From CALGFH01 sp045807325 (GTDB taxonomy: Bacteria; Actinomycetota; CALGFH01): 19,580 nt of DNA. The stretch covers positions 1 through 19,580 of the forward strand of contig JBJMHP010000394.1 in assembly GCA_045807325.1 (NCBI GenBank), in the 5' to 3' direction. The position numbers and the translations under genes were made by a program. A model generated the notes under the pieces. That model ran no database searches. It worked only from the letters and a program-made list of their open reading frames with translations, and was not told the origin of the DNA. Positions 5,266-13,506 of this stretch are shown piece by piece. Every line of letters starts with the position of its first letter. The stretch's first letter is position 1.

Positions 5266-6600
5266 GTGCAGCCCGAGACGACATACGCCCGGCTGGGCGA
5301 GGACCGGGTCGCCTACCAGGTCCTCGGGGAGGGGCCCGACCTGGTGCTGACCATGGGCGCCTTCGGGCACGTCGACCTCCAGTGGGAGGACCCGGCGACC
5401 GCGGTGTTCCTGCGCCGGCTGGCCTCGTTCTCCCGGCTGATCCTGTTCGACCGACGCGGCACCGGCGCCTCCGACCCCCTGCCCGAGCCCATGCCGCCGC
5501 CCTGGGAGGCCTACGCCGACGAGGTCACCGCGGTCATGGACGCCGCCGGCTCGCGGCGGGCCGCGCTCATGGCCACGACCGCCGAGGCCGGCCCGATGGC
5601 CCTGTTCTTCGCCGCCACCCGGCCCGAGCGGACCAGCGCCCTGGTCCTCGGCAACGCCACCGCCAAGTACGTGGCCGCCGACGACTACCCGATCGGAATC
5701 CCGCCGGAGCGGGCCGAGGCCATCGTCAGCCGGGTCGAGGACACCTGGGGGACGGCCGAGCCGATCGCCACCGCCATCCCCAGCCGGGCCGGGGACGAGC
5801 GGTTCCGCCGCTGGGTGGCCCGGATGCAGCGGTCGATGGCCAGCCCACGGACGGTCCACGTCTTCCTGCGGGCCCTGTTCCAGGTGGACGTCCGCCCGCT
5901 GCTGCCGCTGGTCCAGGCGCCCACCCTGGTGCTGCACCGCCGCGACTTCCCGCTGCTGCCCATCGAGCACGGACGCTACCTGGCCGAGCACCTCCCCAAC
6001 GCCCGGCTGGTCGAGCTGCCCGGCGCCGACGGCCCCCTGACCTGGGAGCACCCCGAGGTCACCCTCGGCCACATCGAGGAGTTCCTGACCGGGGTGCGCC
6101 AGCACGTCCCCACGACCCGGGTGCTGGCCACGGTGCTGTTCACCGACATCGTGGGCTCGACCGAGCGGGCGGCCGAGCTCGGCGACCGCCGCTGGCGGGA
6201 GCTGCTCGGAGTCCACGACGACCTGAGCCGGCGCCTGGTCGAGCAGTGGGGCGGCCGGGTGGTCAAGACGACCGGGGACGGGATCCTGGCCACCTTCGAC
6301 GGCCCCGGCCGGGCCATCGCCTGCGCGGTCACCCTGCGCGAGCAGCTCGGCGACATCGACCTCCGCCTCCGGGCCGGGCTGCACGCCGGCGAGGTCGAGC
6401 TGCGCGGCGACGACGTCGGCGGCATCGCCGTCCACATCGCCGCCCGGATCATGGCCGAGGCCGATCCGGGCGAGATCGTCGTCTCCCGGACCGTCCGCGA
6501 CCTGGTCGCCGGTTCCGACCGCACCCTGGCCGACCGCGGCACCCGGCGGCTCAAGGGCGTGGAGGGCGACTGGCAGCTGTTCGCGGTCGCCGACCGCTAG
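5266..6600 (+). CDS. Alpha/beta-hydrolase-like domain fused to class III adenylate cyclase
   Basis: 444-aa two-domain signalling protein. Residues 10-275 match the alpha/beta-hydrolase module often fused to actinobacterial cyclases; 285-444 is the cyclase. Cyclase residues seen: metal-binding D294 (VLFTDIVGST) and D338 (KTTGDGIL), substrate-selecting K334 and D383 (predicting ATP, hence cAMP) and transition-state R394. The usual Asn in the VNxAAR motif is His (H390, AVHIAAR), a variant I have seen in this fused group. In the hydrolase part, the nucleophile elbow that reads SEGGPM in relatives is AEAGPM (A106), so the serine is missing and the domain is probably a sensor. The start is GTG at 5266 with GGAG 4 nt upstream; other starts are possible. 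Confidence 0.9.
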   Translation: MQPETTYARLGEDRVAYQVLGEGPDLVLTMGAFGHVDLQWEDPATAVFLRRLASFSRLILFDRRGTGASDPLPEPMPPPWEAYADEVTAVMDAAGSRRAALMATTAEAGPMALFFAATRPERTSALVLGNATAKYVAADDYPIGIPPERAEAIVSRVEDTWGTAEPIATAIPSRAGDERFRRWVARMQRSMASPRTVHVFLRALFQVDVRPLLPLVQAPTLVLHRRDFPLLPIEHGRYLAEHLPNARLVELPGADGPLTWEHPEVTLGHIEEFLTGVRQHVPTTRVLATVLFTDIVGSTERAAELGDRRWRELLGVHDDLSRRLVEQWGGRVVKTTGDGILATFDGPGRAIACAVTLREQLGDIDLRLRAGLHAGEVELRGDDVGGIAVHIAARIMAEADPGEIVVSRTVRDLVAGSDRTLADRGTRRLKGVEGDWQLFAVADR

Positions 6601-6752
6601 CTCCCCGGCGGGGCCTCGGCCAGGTCGACCTCGACCGTCACGGGCAGCTCGCGGCGGGTGGCGCTGGAGACCGGCGAGTGCCGCTCCGCCCAGGCGACCA
6701 GGGCCCGAAGCCGGTCAGCGGGGATGGCCCGGGCAATGCGCTCGGTCGTCAC
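6597..6752 (-). CDS. Short OsmC-like C-terminal fragment, coupled to the BTAD regulator
   Basis: A 51-aa ORF starting with GTG at 6752, whose GTGA overlaps the stop of the BTAD-regulator gene by 4 bp; its TAG stop shares CTAG with the stop of the convergent cyclase gene. The core, LVAWAERHSPVSSATRRELPV, resembles the C-terminus of OsmC/Ohr proteins (helix, then CPVS, then a beta strand ending VTVEVDL). The redox cysteine is replaced by Ser (HSPVS) and the N-terminal two thirds of the fold is absent. It could be a decayed OsmC gene, a recombined remnant, or a small protein in its own right. The similarity is by eye and short. Confidence 0.45.
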   Translation of the reverse strand: MTTERIARAIPADRLRALVAWAERHSPVSSATRRELPVTVEVDLAEAPPGS

Positions 6753-8557
6753 GGAGGCTCCCCATCCACGAGCCGGGCCAGGGCCGGGTTGTCGATGGCG
6801 GCGCCCAGCAGCCGGGCCGAGGCCAGGGCGGTCGGGTCGCCGAGGCGGCTGCGGTGCAGGTGGGCGCGGACGACCAGCTCGCGCATGCCGCCGCGGGCGG
6901 CCAGGGCGGCCAGGGTGTCGGCCAGCCGCCCGGCCTGGGCGTGGTCGCGCTGGTCGAGGGCGATGGCGACCATGGCGTCGAGAACGTAGGCGCGGACCCA
7001 CTGGTAGCGGTCACTGACCCGGCTGCAGCGGACGTGGGCCTCCTCCAGCCAGGCGGTGGCCTTGGCGTGGTCGCCGACGCTGGCCCGGAGCAGGCCGAGG
7101 CCACGCGCGGTCATCCCCTCCCAGCAGGGGTCGCCCAGCTGGCAGGCCAGCGCGTAGGCGTGCTCGAACCGCTCCCCGGCGGCGTCCAGACGGCCGGCGC
7201 GCAGCTCCAGCTCGCCGGTGAGCGCCTGCGGCCAGGGCAGGAAGGCCATCCACCGCTGCTGGTGGACCAGCTCCAGGGAGCGGTCGAGGGCGAACGCGGC
7301 CTGGCTGCGCTCGTCGCGCAGCAGGTGGGCCCGGGCCAGGATCGACAGCGACCAGGCCTGCTGGCGGGCGTCGCCGCCGCGCTCGGCCCGCTCCACCGAC
7401 GCCTGGAGGTGCCGGAAGGCGGCCGGGTAGTCGGCGGTGTCGGAGGCGTTCATGCCCCGCACCCCGAGGACCGGGGCCAGCTGGGCGTCGGTGTCGGCCA
7501 GGGCCTCGGCCCTGGCCAGCCAGGTCTCGGCGGTCTGGCGCCGGCCGGCCTGCACCTCCACGAACCCCAGCTCCCGGTGGGCGGTGACCGCCGTCTCCCG
7601 GTCCCCGGCCTGGGTGGCCAGGCGGATGGCCTCGTGGAGGACGACCGTGCCCTCCTCGTCCCGGCCCCGGACGGCATGCACCAGGGCGCCGCCCAGGGCG
7701 ACCAGGGCCTGGCCCTCGAGGGCCGGGTCGGCGAGGGCGTCGGCGTCGGCCACGGCCCGGCGCAGCGAGTCGATGCCGGCCTGGACGGCGCCGGCCGCGA
7801 TCGCCGCCCGGCCGGCGTCGAGCTGGCTGGCCACCGCGGCCCGGCCGCTGACCGGCAGCCCCGCCGGGGCACCGGCCGAGGTGTCGGCCGCGTCCCGCAG
7901 AGCCGGCGACGGCTCCACCCCGAGCTCGCGCCGCAGGGTGTCCTCGCACACCGCCACCTGCCGCAGGGCCGCCGACCGGTCCCCGGCCACGGCCAGGCAG
8001 CGGACCAGCAGCTCGTGGTTGCCCTCCTCCAGCGGGTTGCGGGCCACCGCCCTGGCGGCGTAGGCGACCGCCTCGCCGGGCCGCCCGCCGGCCAGCAGGC
8101 CGTGGGCGGCATGGCGCAGCCGCGCCTCGACCGCCGCCGCGATCCGGTGGCGCTCCACCACCAGCCAGGACTCGAACGCCGGGCTGGCCGTGACGGCGAC
8201 GCCCTCCAGCAGCTCCCCCTCGAGGTCGAGCAGCGACGCCGGGTCGTCCGGCTCGTCGGCCAGGGCCAGCACGTCCGCCTCCAGGCCGGGAGCCAGGCGG
8301 TTGGCCACCGGGTCCCCGCCGAACAGGCCGGGCGCGCCCAGGGACCGCCGCAGCTCGGCCAGGGTCCAGCGCAGCGCCCCCAGCGGGTCGTCGGCGTCGG
8401 CGAACAGCAGCTCGGCCAGGTGCCGGCGGCCGGGCGGCCGGTCGGCCAGCAGCAGGTAGGCCAGCAGCGCCCACGCCTTGCGGCCACGCGGCGACCGCAC
8501 CGGCCGGCCGTCGCGCTCCATGGCCGGCGGGCCGAGCAGGCGGATCGTCTGCGCCAC
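6749..8557 (-). CDS. BTAD-domain transcriptional regulator with TPR repeats (AfsR/SARP-like)
   Basis: 602-aa regulator. Residues 1-95 form an OmpR-type winged helix (IRLLGPPAMERDGRPVR, then GRKAWALLAYLLLA). Residues 100-240 are a bacterial transcriptional activation domain with the typical ARAVARNPLEEGNHELLVR and LGVEPSPALRD. Residues 255-600 are TPR-like helical repeats rich in Ala and Leu (for example HLQASVERAERGGDARQQAW). There is no NB-ARC ATPase, so it is a compact member of the family. GTG at 8557 was chosen because GAGGGAG lies 8 nt upstream; the reading frame stays open far beyond this but without coding character. The 4-TM protein gene upstream may be co-transcribed, and an OsmC-like ORF is coupled downstream. 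Targets are unknown. Confidence 0.9.
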   Translation of the reverse strand: MAQTIRLLGPPAMERDGRPVRSPRGRKAWALLAYLLLADRPPGRRHLAELLFADADDPLGALRWTLAELRRSLGAPGLFGGDPVANRLAPGLEADVLALADEPDDPASLLDLEGELLEGVAVTASPAFESWLVVERHRIAAAVEARLRHAAHGLLAGGRPGEAVAYAARAVARNPLEEGNHELLVRCLAVAGDRSAALRQVAVCEDTLRRELGVEPSPALRDAADTSAGAPAGLPVSGRAAVASQLDAGRAAIAAGAVQAGIDSLRRAVADADALADPALEGQALVALGGALVHAVRGRDEEGTVVLHEAIRLATQAGDRETAVTAHRELGFVEVQAGRRQTAETWLARAEALADTDAQLAPVLGVRGMNASDTADYPAAFRHLQASVERAERGGDARQQAWSLSILARAHLLRDERSQAAFALDRSLELVHQQRWMAFLPWPQALTGELELRAGRLDAAGERFEHAYALACQLGDPCWEGMTARGLGLLRASVGDHAKATAWLEEAHVRCSRVSDRYQWVRAYVLDAMVAIALDQRDHAQAGRLADTLAALAARGGMRELVVRAHLHRSRLGDPTALASARLLGAAIDNPALARLVDGEPP

Positions 8558-8590
8558 GTGTCCCACTCCCTCGCCGACATCCTGGTCCAA

Positions 8591-8647
8591 CCGGGCACCG
8601 ACCACAACCGCCCTCAAGCCGCCGCCTTGAGGATGGCCGGTGCCCGG
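8591..8647 (-). terminator. Nested hairpin between the 4-TM gene and the BTAD regulator
   Basis: Outer 10-bp perfect arms CCGGGCACCG (8591-8600) and CGGTGCCCGG (8638-8647) enclose an inner 7-bp stem, CCTCAAG (8612-8618) with CTTGAGG (8626-8632). It sits 12 nt past the stop of the 4-TM gene. It may terminate that transcript or form a processing site before the regulator gene; no U-run is present. Confidence 0.55.
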
Positions 8648-8658
8648 CGGGCCTGCCC

Positions 8659-9165
8659 TCAACTGCTGGTGGTCCGACCCAGCAGCCCGGCCAGGGCGAG
8701 CAGCGCCCCGGCGACGAACACCACCGTGGCCAGGTAGATCAGGCCCAGGTGGCCGAGGGTGTCCAGGTGGTAGGGGTAGTGGGCGGGCAGGGCCACGGCC
8801 AGGGCGAGCACCGGCGCGGCGACCGCGCCGCCCCAGGCCCACAGGTACCCCCGCCGCACCCCGAACCAGGACAGCACCGCCACGGCCAGCCCGGTGGCGG
8901 CGACGAACCCGGCCACGGCCAGGTGCAGGTGGGAGATGTAGTGGGCCAGGGAGGGGCTGAAGGCCTGGATCTCGGCCTTGCCGACGTCGACCTGGGCGGG
9001 ACCGATGCCCAGCTCCAGGAAGCTGCTGGAGAAGTTCCGGACGAAGAAGATGCCGCCGTAGCCGATGAACGCGACCGCGGCCAGGGTCATCAGCCCGGCC
9101 CCGGTCCGCAGCGCCGCCGGGTTGGCCTGGTCGGCGCGGTGGACGGATGAGGTGCTGGTTGCCAT
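8659..9165 (-). CDS. Four-TM membrane protein, function unknown
   Basis: 168-aa protein with hydrophobic segments at about residues 23-43, 80-100, 107-127 and 137-162. Between TM1 and TM2 is an extracytoplasmic-size loop, and several histidines cluster near membrane ends (SLAHYISHLHLAVAGF, PAHYPYHLDTLGHLGLIY), which could bind a metal or haem; this is speculative. No family recognised. ATG at 9165 was chosen because AGGAGG lies 10 nt upstream and the frame before it lacks coding character. It lies upstream of, and in the same direction as, the BTAD regulator, with a nested hairpin between them. Confidence 0.75.
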   Translation of the reverse strand: MATSTSSVHRADQANPAALRTGAGLMTLAAVAFIGYGGIFFVRNFSSSFLELGIGPAQVDVGKAEIQAFSPSLAHYISHLHLAVAGFVAATGLAVAVLSWFGVRRGYLWAWGGAVAAPVLALAVALPAHYPYHLDTLGHLGLIYLATVVFVAGALLALAGLLGRTTSS

Positions 9166-9403
9166 GTCCTCGATGCCTCCTCTCGATGGCTGCCTCGGGG
9201 ATCGACCGCAGCCGAGGGCAGCATCGGGCACCGGCATGTGAGGCGGCGTGTGAGGGCGTCGTGGGCGCCCGAGGAACGACGGCCCGACGGCTGTCCGGGC
9301 CGGGCCGGTGGTTCGTCCACAGATTGGCGCGACCCCCTACAGCGGCAGGGTGCGGCGTGCAAGGCTGCGCCCGCTCCGCCCAGCCGCACACGAAGGAGCC
9401 GCC
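9166..9403. promoter_or_regulatory. Divergent intergenic region with promoter-like and inverted-repeat elements
   Basis: 238 bp between two outward-facing starts. On the plus strand TTGGCG (9324-9329) and CAGGGT (9346-9351), 16 nt apart, could drive the 9404 gene; CAGGGT is the same -10-like hexamer seen before whiB7. On the minus side an imperfect inverted repeat, GCTGCCTCGG (9189-9198) and CCGAGGGCAGC (9212-9222, one bulged base), lies 24 nt before the 4-TM start and could be an operator or leader hairpin. No gene was found here. Confidence 0.35.
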
Positions 9404-10066
9404 GTGCCACCCCAAGACCGCGGGCTGCTCGCCCGCCTGGACGCCCTGGTCGAGCTGGCCGCCGACCGCCACGGGCTCGCCCTGGCCGCTGGCCCCACCT
9501 CCACCACCCGGGGGCCGACGCCTCGGGGGCCGACGGCCCGGGCCGCGCTGGCCCTCCGCGACGCGGTGGAGCTGCTGCGGGCCGTCGGCGAAGGGGTCGG
9601 GCTGCTGCGGGTCCGCGGCGACCGGCTGGAGGCGACCAGCCTGCGCCACGCCTGGGCCCAGATCGACCCGGGCCTGCGGGCCGGCCTGGTCTACGCCGCC
9701 TGGTGCCACCGGGTGCCGTGGCCGGTGTTCCTGCACGGCGGCCCCGGGGTCGAGGTCCTGGTCGGCGGGCGGCTGTGGGTCCTGCGCCTCCTGCTCGGCC
9801 TGCCCGCCGGGGTCGATGTCGGCCTCCAGGGCCTGGTCGAGACGGTGGCCAACGGGCTCGAGCTCGACCTGGACGACTGGCTGCCCCGGGCCCTGGCCGC
9901 CGCCTTCCTCGACCCCCTGGTCGCCCTGGGCGTGGCCGACATCCACCCGCCGCCACCCCACCCGGGGGCCAGCCTCCGCCTCGGCCCGCGGGCCTCGACC
10001 GTGATCGGCTCGGCCCTGGTCGCCGCCGGCGAGGAGGTCTCCCTGACCTCGACCCCGGCCAACTGA
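9404..10066 (+). CDS. Hypothetical protein, possibly winged-helix C-terminus
   Basis: 220-aa protein, unrecognised. GTG at 9404 has AAGGAG 5 nt upstream, a better choice than the longer frame beginning at 9308. The N-terminal half is helical (GLLARLDALVELAADRHG), then a Gly/Thr/Pro-rich linker (about residues 30-46), then a Trp-containing helical region (LRHAWAQIDPGLRAGLVYA). The C-terminal stretch DPLVALGVADIH followed by LRLGPRAST has the pattern of a winged-helix wing ('hydrophobic helix, basic strand, T-x-x-G'), but this is weak. No membrane segment, signal peptide or cysteine cluster. It is followed after 22 nt by the SRPBCC gene and probably shares its transcript. Confidence 0.7.
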   Translation: MPPQDRGLLARLDALVELAADRHGLALAAGPTSTTRGPTPRGPTARAALALRDAVELLRAVGEGVGLLRVRGDRLEATSLRHAWAQIDPGLRAGLVYAAWCHRVPWPVFLHGGPGVEVLVGGRLWVLRLLLGLPAGVDVGLQGLVETVANGLELDLDDWLPRALAAAFLDPLVALGVADIHPPPPHPGASLRLGPRASTVIGSALVAAGEEVSLTSTPAN

Positions 10067-10088
10067 CGGTTGCCGAAGGAGGAAGGCG

Positions 10089-10456
10089 ATGGCCAGGCAG
10101 CTCGAGTCCGAGGTCGAGGTCCAGGCGTCACCGGAACGCGTCTGGGAGGTGCTGACCGACTTCGCCGCCTATCCCGACTGGAACCCGTTCATCGTCCAGG
10201 CCGGCGGCCGGGCCGCCCCCGGCAGCCGGTTCGGCCACCTTCTGGTGCCGGGCCTGTTCGACGGCGAGCACCGCTTCACCATCGAGCCCGCCGGGCCGGG
10301 CCGGGCTCGCGTGACCCAGCGGGAGACGTTCCGCGGCCTGCTGGCCCCGCTGCTGCTGGCCTTCATCGCCGGGCCCACCCTTGAGGGCTTCCGCCGGATG
10401 AACCGGGCCCTCCAGGCCCGGCCGAGGAGCCGACCCCCACCCAGGCGACCCCGTGA
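10089..10456 (+). pseudogene. SRPBCC-family protein, internally deleted and frameshifted
   Basis: The N-terminus (LESEVEVQASPERVWEVL, then DFAAYPDWNPFI) and C-terminal part (LLVPGLFDGEHRFTIEP, then GFRRMNRALQAR) clearly match polyketide-cyclase/START-like proteins. Compared with my memory of this family, a block of roughly 35-40 residues between GSRF and GHLLVPG is missing in frame, removing central strands of the fold. Near 10418-10421 one base appears lost: restoring it gives an ending AEEPTPTQATP and a TGA at 10454-10456 that overlaps the TetR start (GTGA). As sequenced, the frame runs on into the next gene. ATG at 10089 has AGGAGGAAGG just upstream. Sequencing error is an alternative for the frameshift but not for the deletion. 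Confidence 0.7.
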
Positions 10457-10972
10457 CCGCGGCGACGTCGACGCGGGCCAAGGAGACGGTGGCCGCGGGC
10501 CGGCGGCTGCTGGAGGAGGAGGGACGGCGGCCCTCACCATGCGCCGCCTGGCCGAGCGGCTGGGCATCCGCGCCCCCTCGCTCTACAAACACCTCCCCGA
10601 CAAGGCCGCCTGGAGGCGGCCATCATCGCCACCGGCCTGGAGGCGGCGGCGGAGGCGTTCGAGGCGGCCGTCGACGGCGCCGACGAGCCGCTCCCGGCCC
10701 TGGCCGCCGCCTACCGCGGCTTCGCCCTCGCCCACCCCCACCTCTACCGCCTGATGAACAACGGCCCGCTTCCCCGCCAGCACCTGCCCCCTGGCCTCGA
10801 GGACCGCACCGCGGCCCCCGTCCTGCGGGTCGCCGGCAGCCAGGCCCGCGCCCGCGCCCTGTGGGCGTTCGCCCACGGCATGGTCATGCTCGAGCTCGAC
10901 CACCGGTTCCCGCCCGACGCCGACCTGGACCGCGCCTGGCAGGCCGGCATCGCCGCCTTCCAGCCGGCCTGA
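10453..10972 (+). pseudogene. TetR-family regulator with two -1 frameshifts
   Basis: Three frames join into one TetR protein: TRAKETVAAGRRLLEEEG (frame of 10453), then LTMRRLAERLGIRAPSLYKH and LPDKAA (helix-turn-helix), then PHLYRLMNNGPLPRQ to the TGA at 10970-10972. Single bases seem to be missing near 10521-10526 and 10606-10612; adding one at each point restores a 173-aa protein. The N-terminal half is a standard TetR helix-turn-helix, and the C-terminal domain (AYRGFALAHPHLY, ARALWAFAHGMVMLE) resembles the TetR_C_33/WHG type. GTG at 10453 overlaps the reconstructed SRPBCC stop, implying the pair was once translationally coupled. Either a decaying gene or clustered sequencing errors. Confidence 0.78.
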
Positions 10973-11035
10973 CCGACGGCTTGGTATGGTTCGCCCTGTG
11001 GCGCGGGGATCCGATGGTCGGGATGGAGGTGCCCG

Positions 11036-11419
11036 GTGAGATTGATCGTGCGGATCCTGGCCGGGGCGGTCGCGCTGGCCGCGGCGGCATGGCTGATCGA
11101 CGGGATCTCGGTGGGCCCAGGCACCACCGGCGAACGGGCCCTCACCCTGCTCGCCGTGGCCGTCATCTTCGGCCTGGTCAACGCCATCGTCCGCCCGATC
11201 GTGCGGCTGATCTCCATCCCGCTGTTCATCCTCACCCTCGGGCTGTTCACCTTCGTCGTGAACGCCCTCATGCTCCTGCTCACCGCCTGGATCGGAGACC
11301 AGTTCGACCTCGCCTTCAAGGTCGACGGCTTCTGGTCGGCCCTCCTCGGCGCCCTGGTCATCAGCGTGGTCACCTTCGTCCTCAACGTCCTGCTCCCCGA
11401 CGAGTACGAGGGCCGCTGA
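11036..11419 (+). CDS. Phage-holin-IV/YvlD-family membrane protein
   Basis: 127-aa protein with four transmembrane segments at about residues 3-22, 33-52, 57-83 and 98-120. The segment AVIFGLVNAIVRPIVRLISIP, in its VNAIVRPI core, is diagnostic of the Phage_holin_4_2 (YvlD-like) family. Despite the name, members are chromosomal inner-membrane proteins of unknown role, sometimes tied to envelope stress. GTG at 11036 has GGAGG (11025-11029) 6 nt upstream. It is separated from the TetR remnant by 63 bp containing TATGGT (10984-10989), a possible -10 without a good -35. The stop is 20 bp from the convergent HelR-like gene. Confidence 0.9.
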   Translation: MRLIVRILAGAVALAAAAWLIDGISVGPGTTGERALTLLAVAVIFGLVNAIVRPIVRLISIPLFILTLGLFTFVVNALMLLLTAWIGDQFDLAFKVDGFWSALLGALVISVVTFVLNVLLPDEYEGR

Positions 11420-11439
11420 GCCGGTCGGCGGGCCGGAGG

Positions 11440-13506
11440 CTACCCGGGCGACCCCGGGTCGAGGGCCGCCGGGAGCGGCTTGGCGTGGACGATCGTCAGG
11501 CCGAGGACGGCACGGGTCAGGGCGGTGTAGAGCCGCCGCAGCCCGGTCGGCCCCAGGGCCGGGTCGGCGATGTCGGCCGGCTCCACGAGCACCACCTGGT
11601 CGAATTCCAGCCCCTTGACCGCCGACGCCGGCACCAGCGCCAACCGGGTGTCGGTGTCGAACCGGTCCACCTCCCGGAACTCGATCCCCCGCCCGGCCAG
11701 CTCGGCCCCCACCGCCGGGACGGCCCCATCCGCCACCACCAGCCCAACCGACCCGTCCTCGGCCAGCGCCTCGTCGAGCGCCCCCAGCCAGGCCGCCGCC
11801 ACCGCCGTGGACACCGCGGTCCTGATCCGCAAGGAGCCGGGGACGCCCCGGACCGAGCGGGCCGGGCGGACGTCGGGGGCGATCTGGGGAAGGAGGCGGT
11901 TGGCGAAGTCGAGCACCTCCTTGGGGGCCCGGAACGCCCTGGGCAGGTGCTCGACCCGGACCGAGCGCCGGTCCAGGTGGCCGACGGCGTCCCTCCAGCG
12001 ATCGGCCGACCACGGCGTCGTCCGCTGGGCCAGGTCGCCGAGCAGCGTCGCCGACCCGAACCGGCACCGCCGCCCGATCGCCCGCAGCTGCATCGCCGAG
12101 AGGTCCTGGGCCTCGTCGGCCACGACATGCCCGAAGGTCCCCGTCCCGCCGATCACGTCGACGGCCTCGTCGACCAGGAACGCGTCGCCGACCGACCAGG
12201 CCGCCGCCTGGCGGCTCCGCGGCCGCCGCGCCCACAACACCAGCTCCTGCTCCCGATCGGTGAGGATCCCGTCGGCCGCCTCGGCCAGGAACGCCCGTTC
12301 GCCGAGCAGCCGGAACACCAGCCGGACCGGGTCGAGGACCGGCCAGGTCCGCTGCAGGAACTCCCGGACCTCGCGGCGGGCCCCGAGGCTGCGCTGGACC
12401 TCGGCCGGGCTGTCGAGCGCGCTGAGACCCTCGGTGTGCTCGAGATGGCGCAGGCAGCGCTCGACCAGCCAGTCCCGCAGGTGCTCGCGGCCGACCTGGT
12501 AGCGCAGGTCGCCGGCGACCAGCTCGTCCACCCGCTGGCGCAGCAGCCTGGCCGACAGCCGGACCACCCGGTGCTGCCAGCGGACCTCCAGCGGCAGGAC
12601 CGGCGGCCGCACATGCAGGAAGGCGGCGCGGCGCACCACCGCGGCCATGCGGTCGTCGGCCTTGACCGCCGCCGCCTCGGGGAGGTCGGTCCCGGTCACC
12701 GTCACCTCGGTGACCAGGTCCTCGATCGAGCGCTGGGCGACGTCGACCTCGCCCAGCCCCGGCAGCACGTCGCGGATGAAGGCCAGGTAGGCGGGCCCCG
12801 GCCCCACCACCAGCACCCCGTCCCTGGCCAGCCGCTCCCGGTGCTCGTAGAGCAGGAACGCGGCCCGGTGCAGGCCGACCGCGGTCTTGCCGGTGCCCGG
12901 GCCGCCCTGGATCACGATGGTCTCGGTCAGCGGGGCCCGGATCAGGTCGTCCTGCTCGGGCTGGATGGTGGCGACGATGTCGCGCATGGGGCCGATGCGC
13001 GGCCGCTCGATCTCGGCCACGAGCACCCGGTCGGCGGCGGCCATGGCCGCGGCCTCGTCCAGCAGCTCCAGGACCTCGTCCTGGATCGAGGTCAGGGTGC
13101 CGCCCCGGTACCCGAACCGGCGCCGGGCCCGGACGCCGTAGCGGCGGGTCGGGCTGGCCCGGTAGAAAGGATGGGCGAGCCCGGCCCGCCAGTCGATGAC
13201 CACCGGGTCGCCGTCGGGGTCGCTGACGTGCCGCCGGCCGACGTAGAAGCGCGCCTCCGGCGGGTCGGCGCCGTCGTCATAGTCGAGCCGCCCGAAGAAC
13301 AGCCCGGTCCGCCCGTCGTCGGTCAGGGCGGCCACCCGCTGGCGCAGGTGCCACTCCACCGACTCCGCCGCATACGGGTCGGCCCCGGTGGCCCGCAACG
13401 ACCGGGCCCGCTGCCGCATCGCCGCCAGGCACCGCCGGGCGTACTCCAGCATCTCCCGCTCGGCCTGCAGCTCGGTGTCGGCCAGCGGCTCCAGGGGTCG
13501 GCTCAC
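11440..13506 (-). CDS. HelD/HelR-like RNA-polymerase-associated ATPase (UvrD-like superfamily 1)
   Basis: 688-aa SF1 helicase-like ATPase. Features in order: N-terminal coiled coil rich in Arg/Ala/Glu (about 8-38), the HelD-type strand RTGLFFGRLDY (66-76) and VIDWRAGLAHPFY (103-115), a Q-motif TIQPEQDDLIR (180-190), Walker A GGPGTGKT (201-208), Walker B ADEAQDLS (463-470), and a C-terminal RecA domain ending RLYTALTRAV. HelD proteins remove stalled RNA polymerase from DNA; the actinobacterial HelR branch gives rifamycin tolerance. Length and motifs fit this class rather than UvrD/PcrA, which is larger in its 1B/2B parts and lacks the N-terminal coil. The GTG start at 13506 has only a weak ribosome-binding site. 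It lies 54 nt after the radical SAM gene, probably in one transcript. Confidence 0.88.
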   Translation of the reverse strand: MSRPLEPLADTELQAEREMLEYARRCLAAMRQRARSLRATGADPYAAESVEWHLRQRVAALTDDGRTGLFFGRLDYDDGADPPEARFYVGRRHVSDPDGDPVVIDWRAGLAHPFYRASPTRRYGVRARRRFGYRGGTLTSIQDEVLELLDEAAAMAAADRVLVAEIERPRIGPMRDIVATIQPEQDDLIRAPLTETIVIQGGPGTGKTAVGLHRAAFLLYEHRERLARDGVLVVGPGPAYLAFIRDVLPGLGEVDVAQRSIEDLVTEVTVTGTDLPEAAAVKADDRMAAVVRRAAFLHVRPPVLPLEVRWQHRVVRLSARLLRQRVDELVAGDLRYQVGREHLRDWLVERCLRHLEHTEGLSALDSPAEVQRSLGARREVREFLQRTWPVLDPVRLVFRLLGERAFLAEAADGILTDREQELVLWARRPRSRQAAAWSVGDAFLVDEAVDVIGGTGTFGHVVADEAQDLSAMQLRAIGRRCRFGSATLLGDLAQRTTPWSADRWRDAVGHLDRRSVRVEHLPRAFRAPKEVLDFANRLLPQIAPDVRPARSVRGVPGSLRIRTAVSTAVAAAWLGALDEALAEDGSVGLVVADGAVPAVGAELAGRGIEFREVDRFDTDTRLALVPASAVKGLEFDQVVLVEPADIADPALGPTGLRRLYTALTRAVLGLTIVHAKPLPAALDPGSPG

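Noticed and set aside
3449..5284. A single 611-aa fusion of MBL protein and EamA transporter
   Set aside because: The MBL protein is encoded in a different frame; the EamA frame before 4378 reads as Arg/Gly-rich shadow, and the genes meet in a 4-bp GTGA overlap.
8558..9961. N-terminal extension of the BTAD regulator to a 1070-aa protein
   Set aside because: The extension crosses the 4-TM gene in another frame and has no coding character; a GTG with a good ribosome-binding site at 8557 fits the domain start.
11036..11419. Prophage remnant suggested by the holin-type name
   Set aside because: YvlD-like proteins are ordinary chromosomal membrane proteins, and no other phage gene is nearby.
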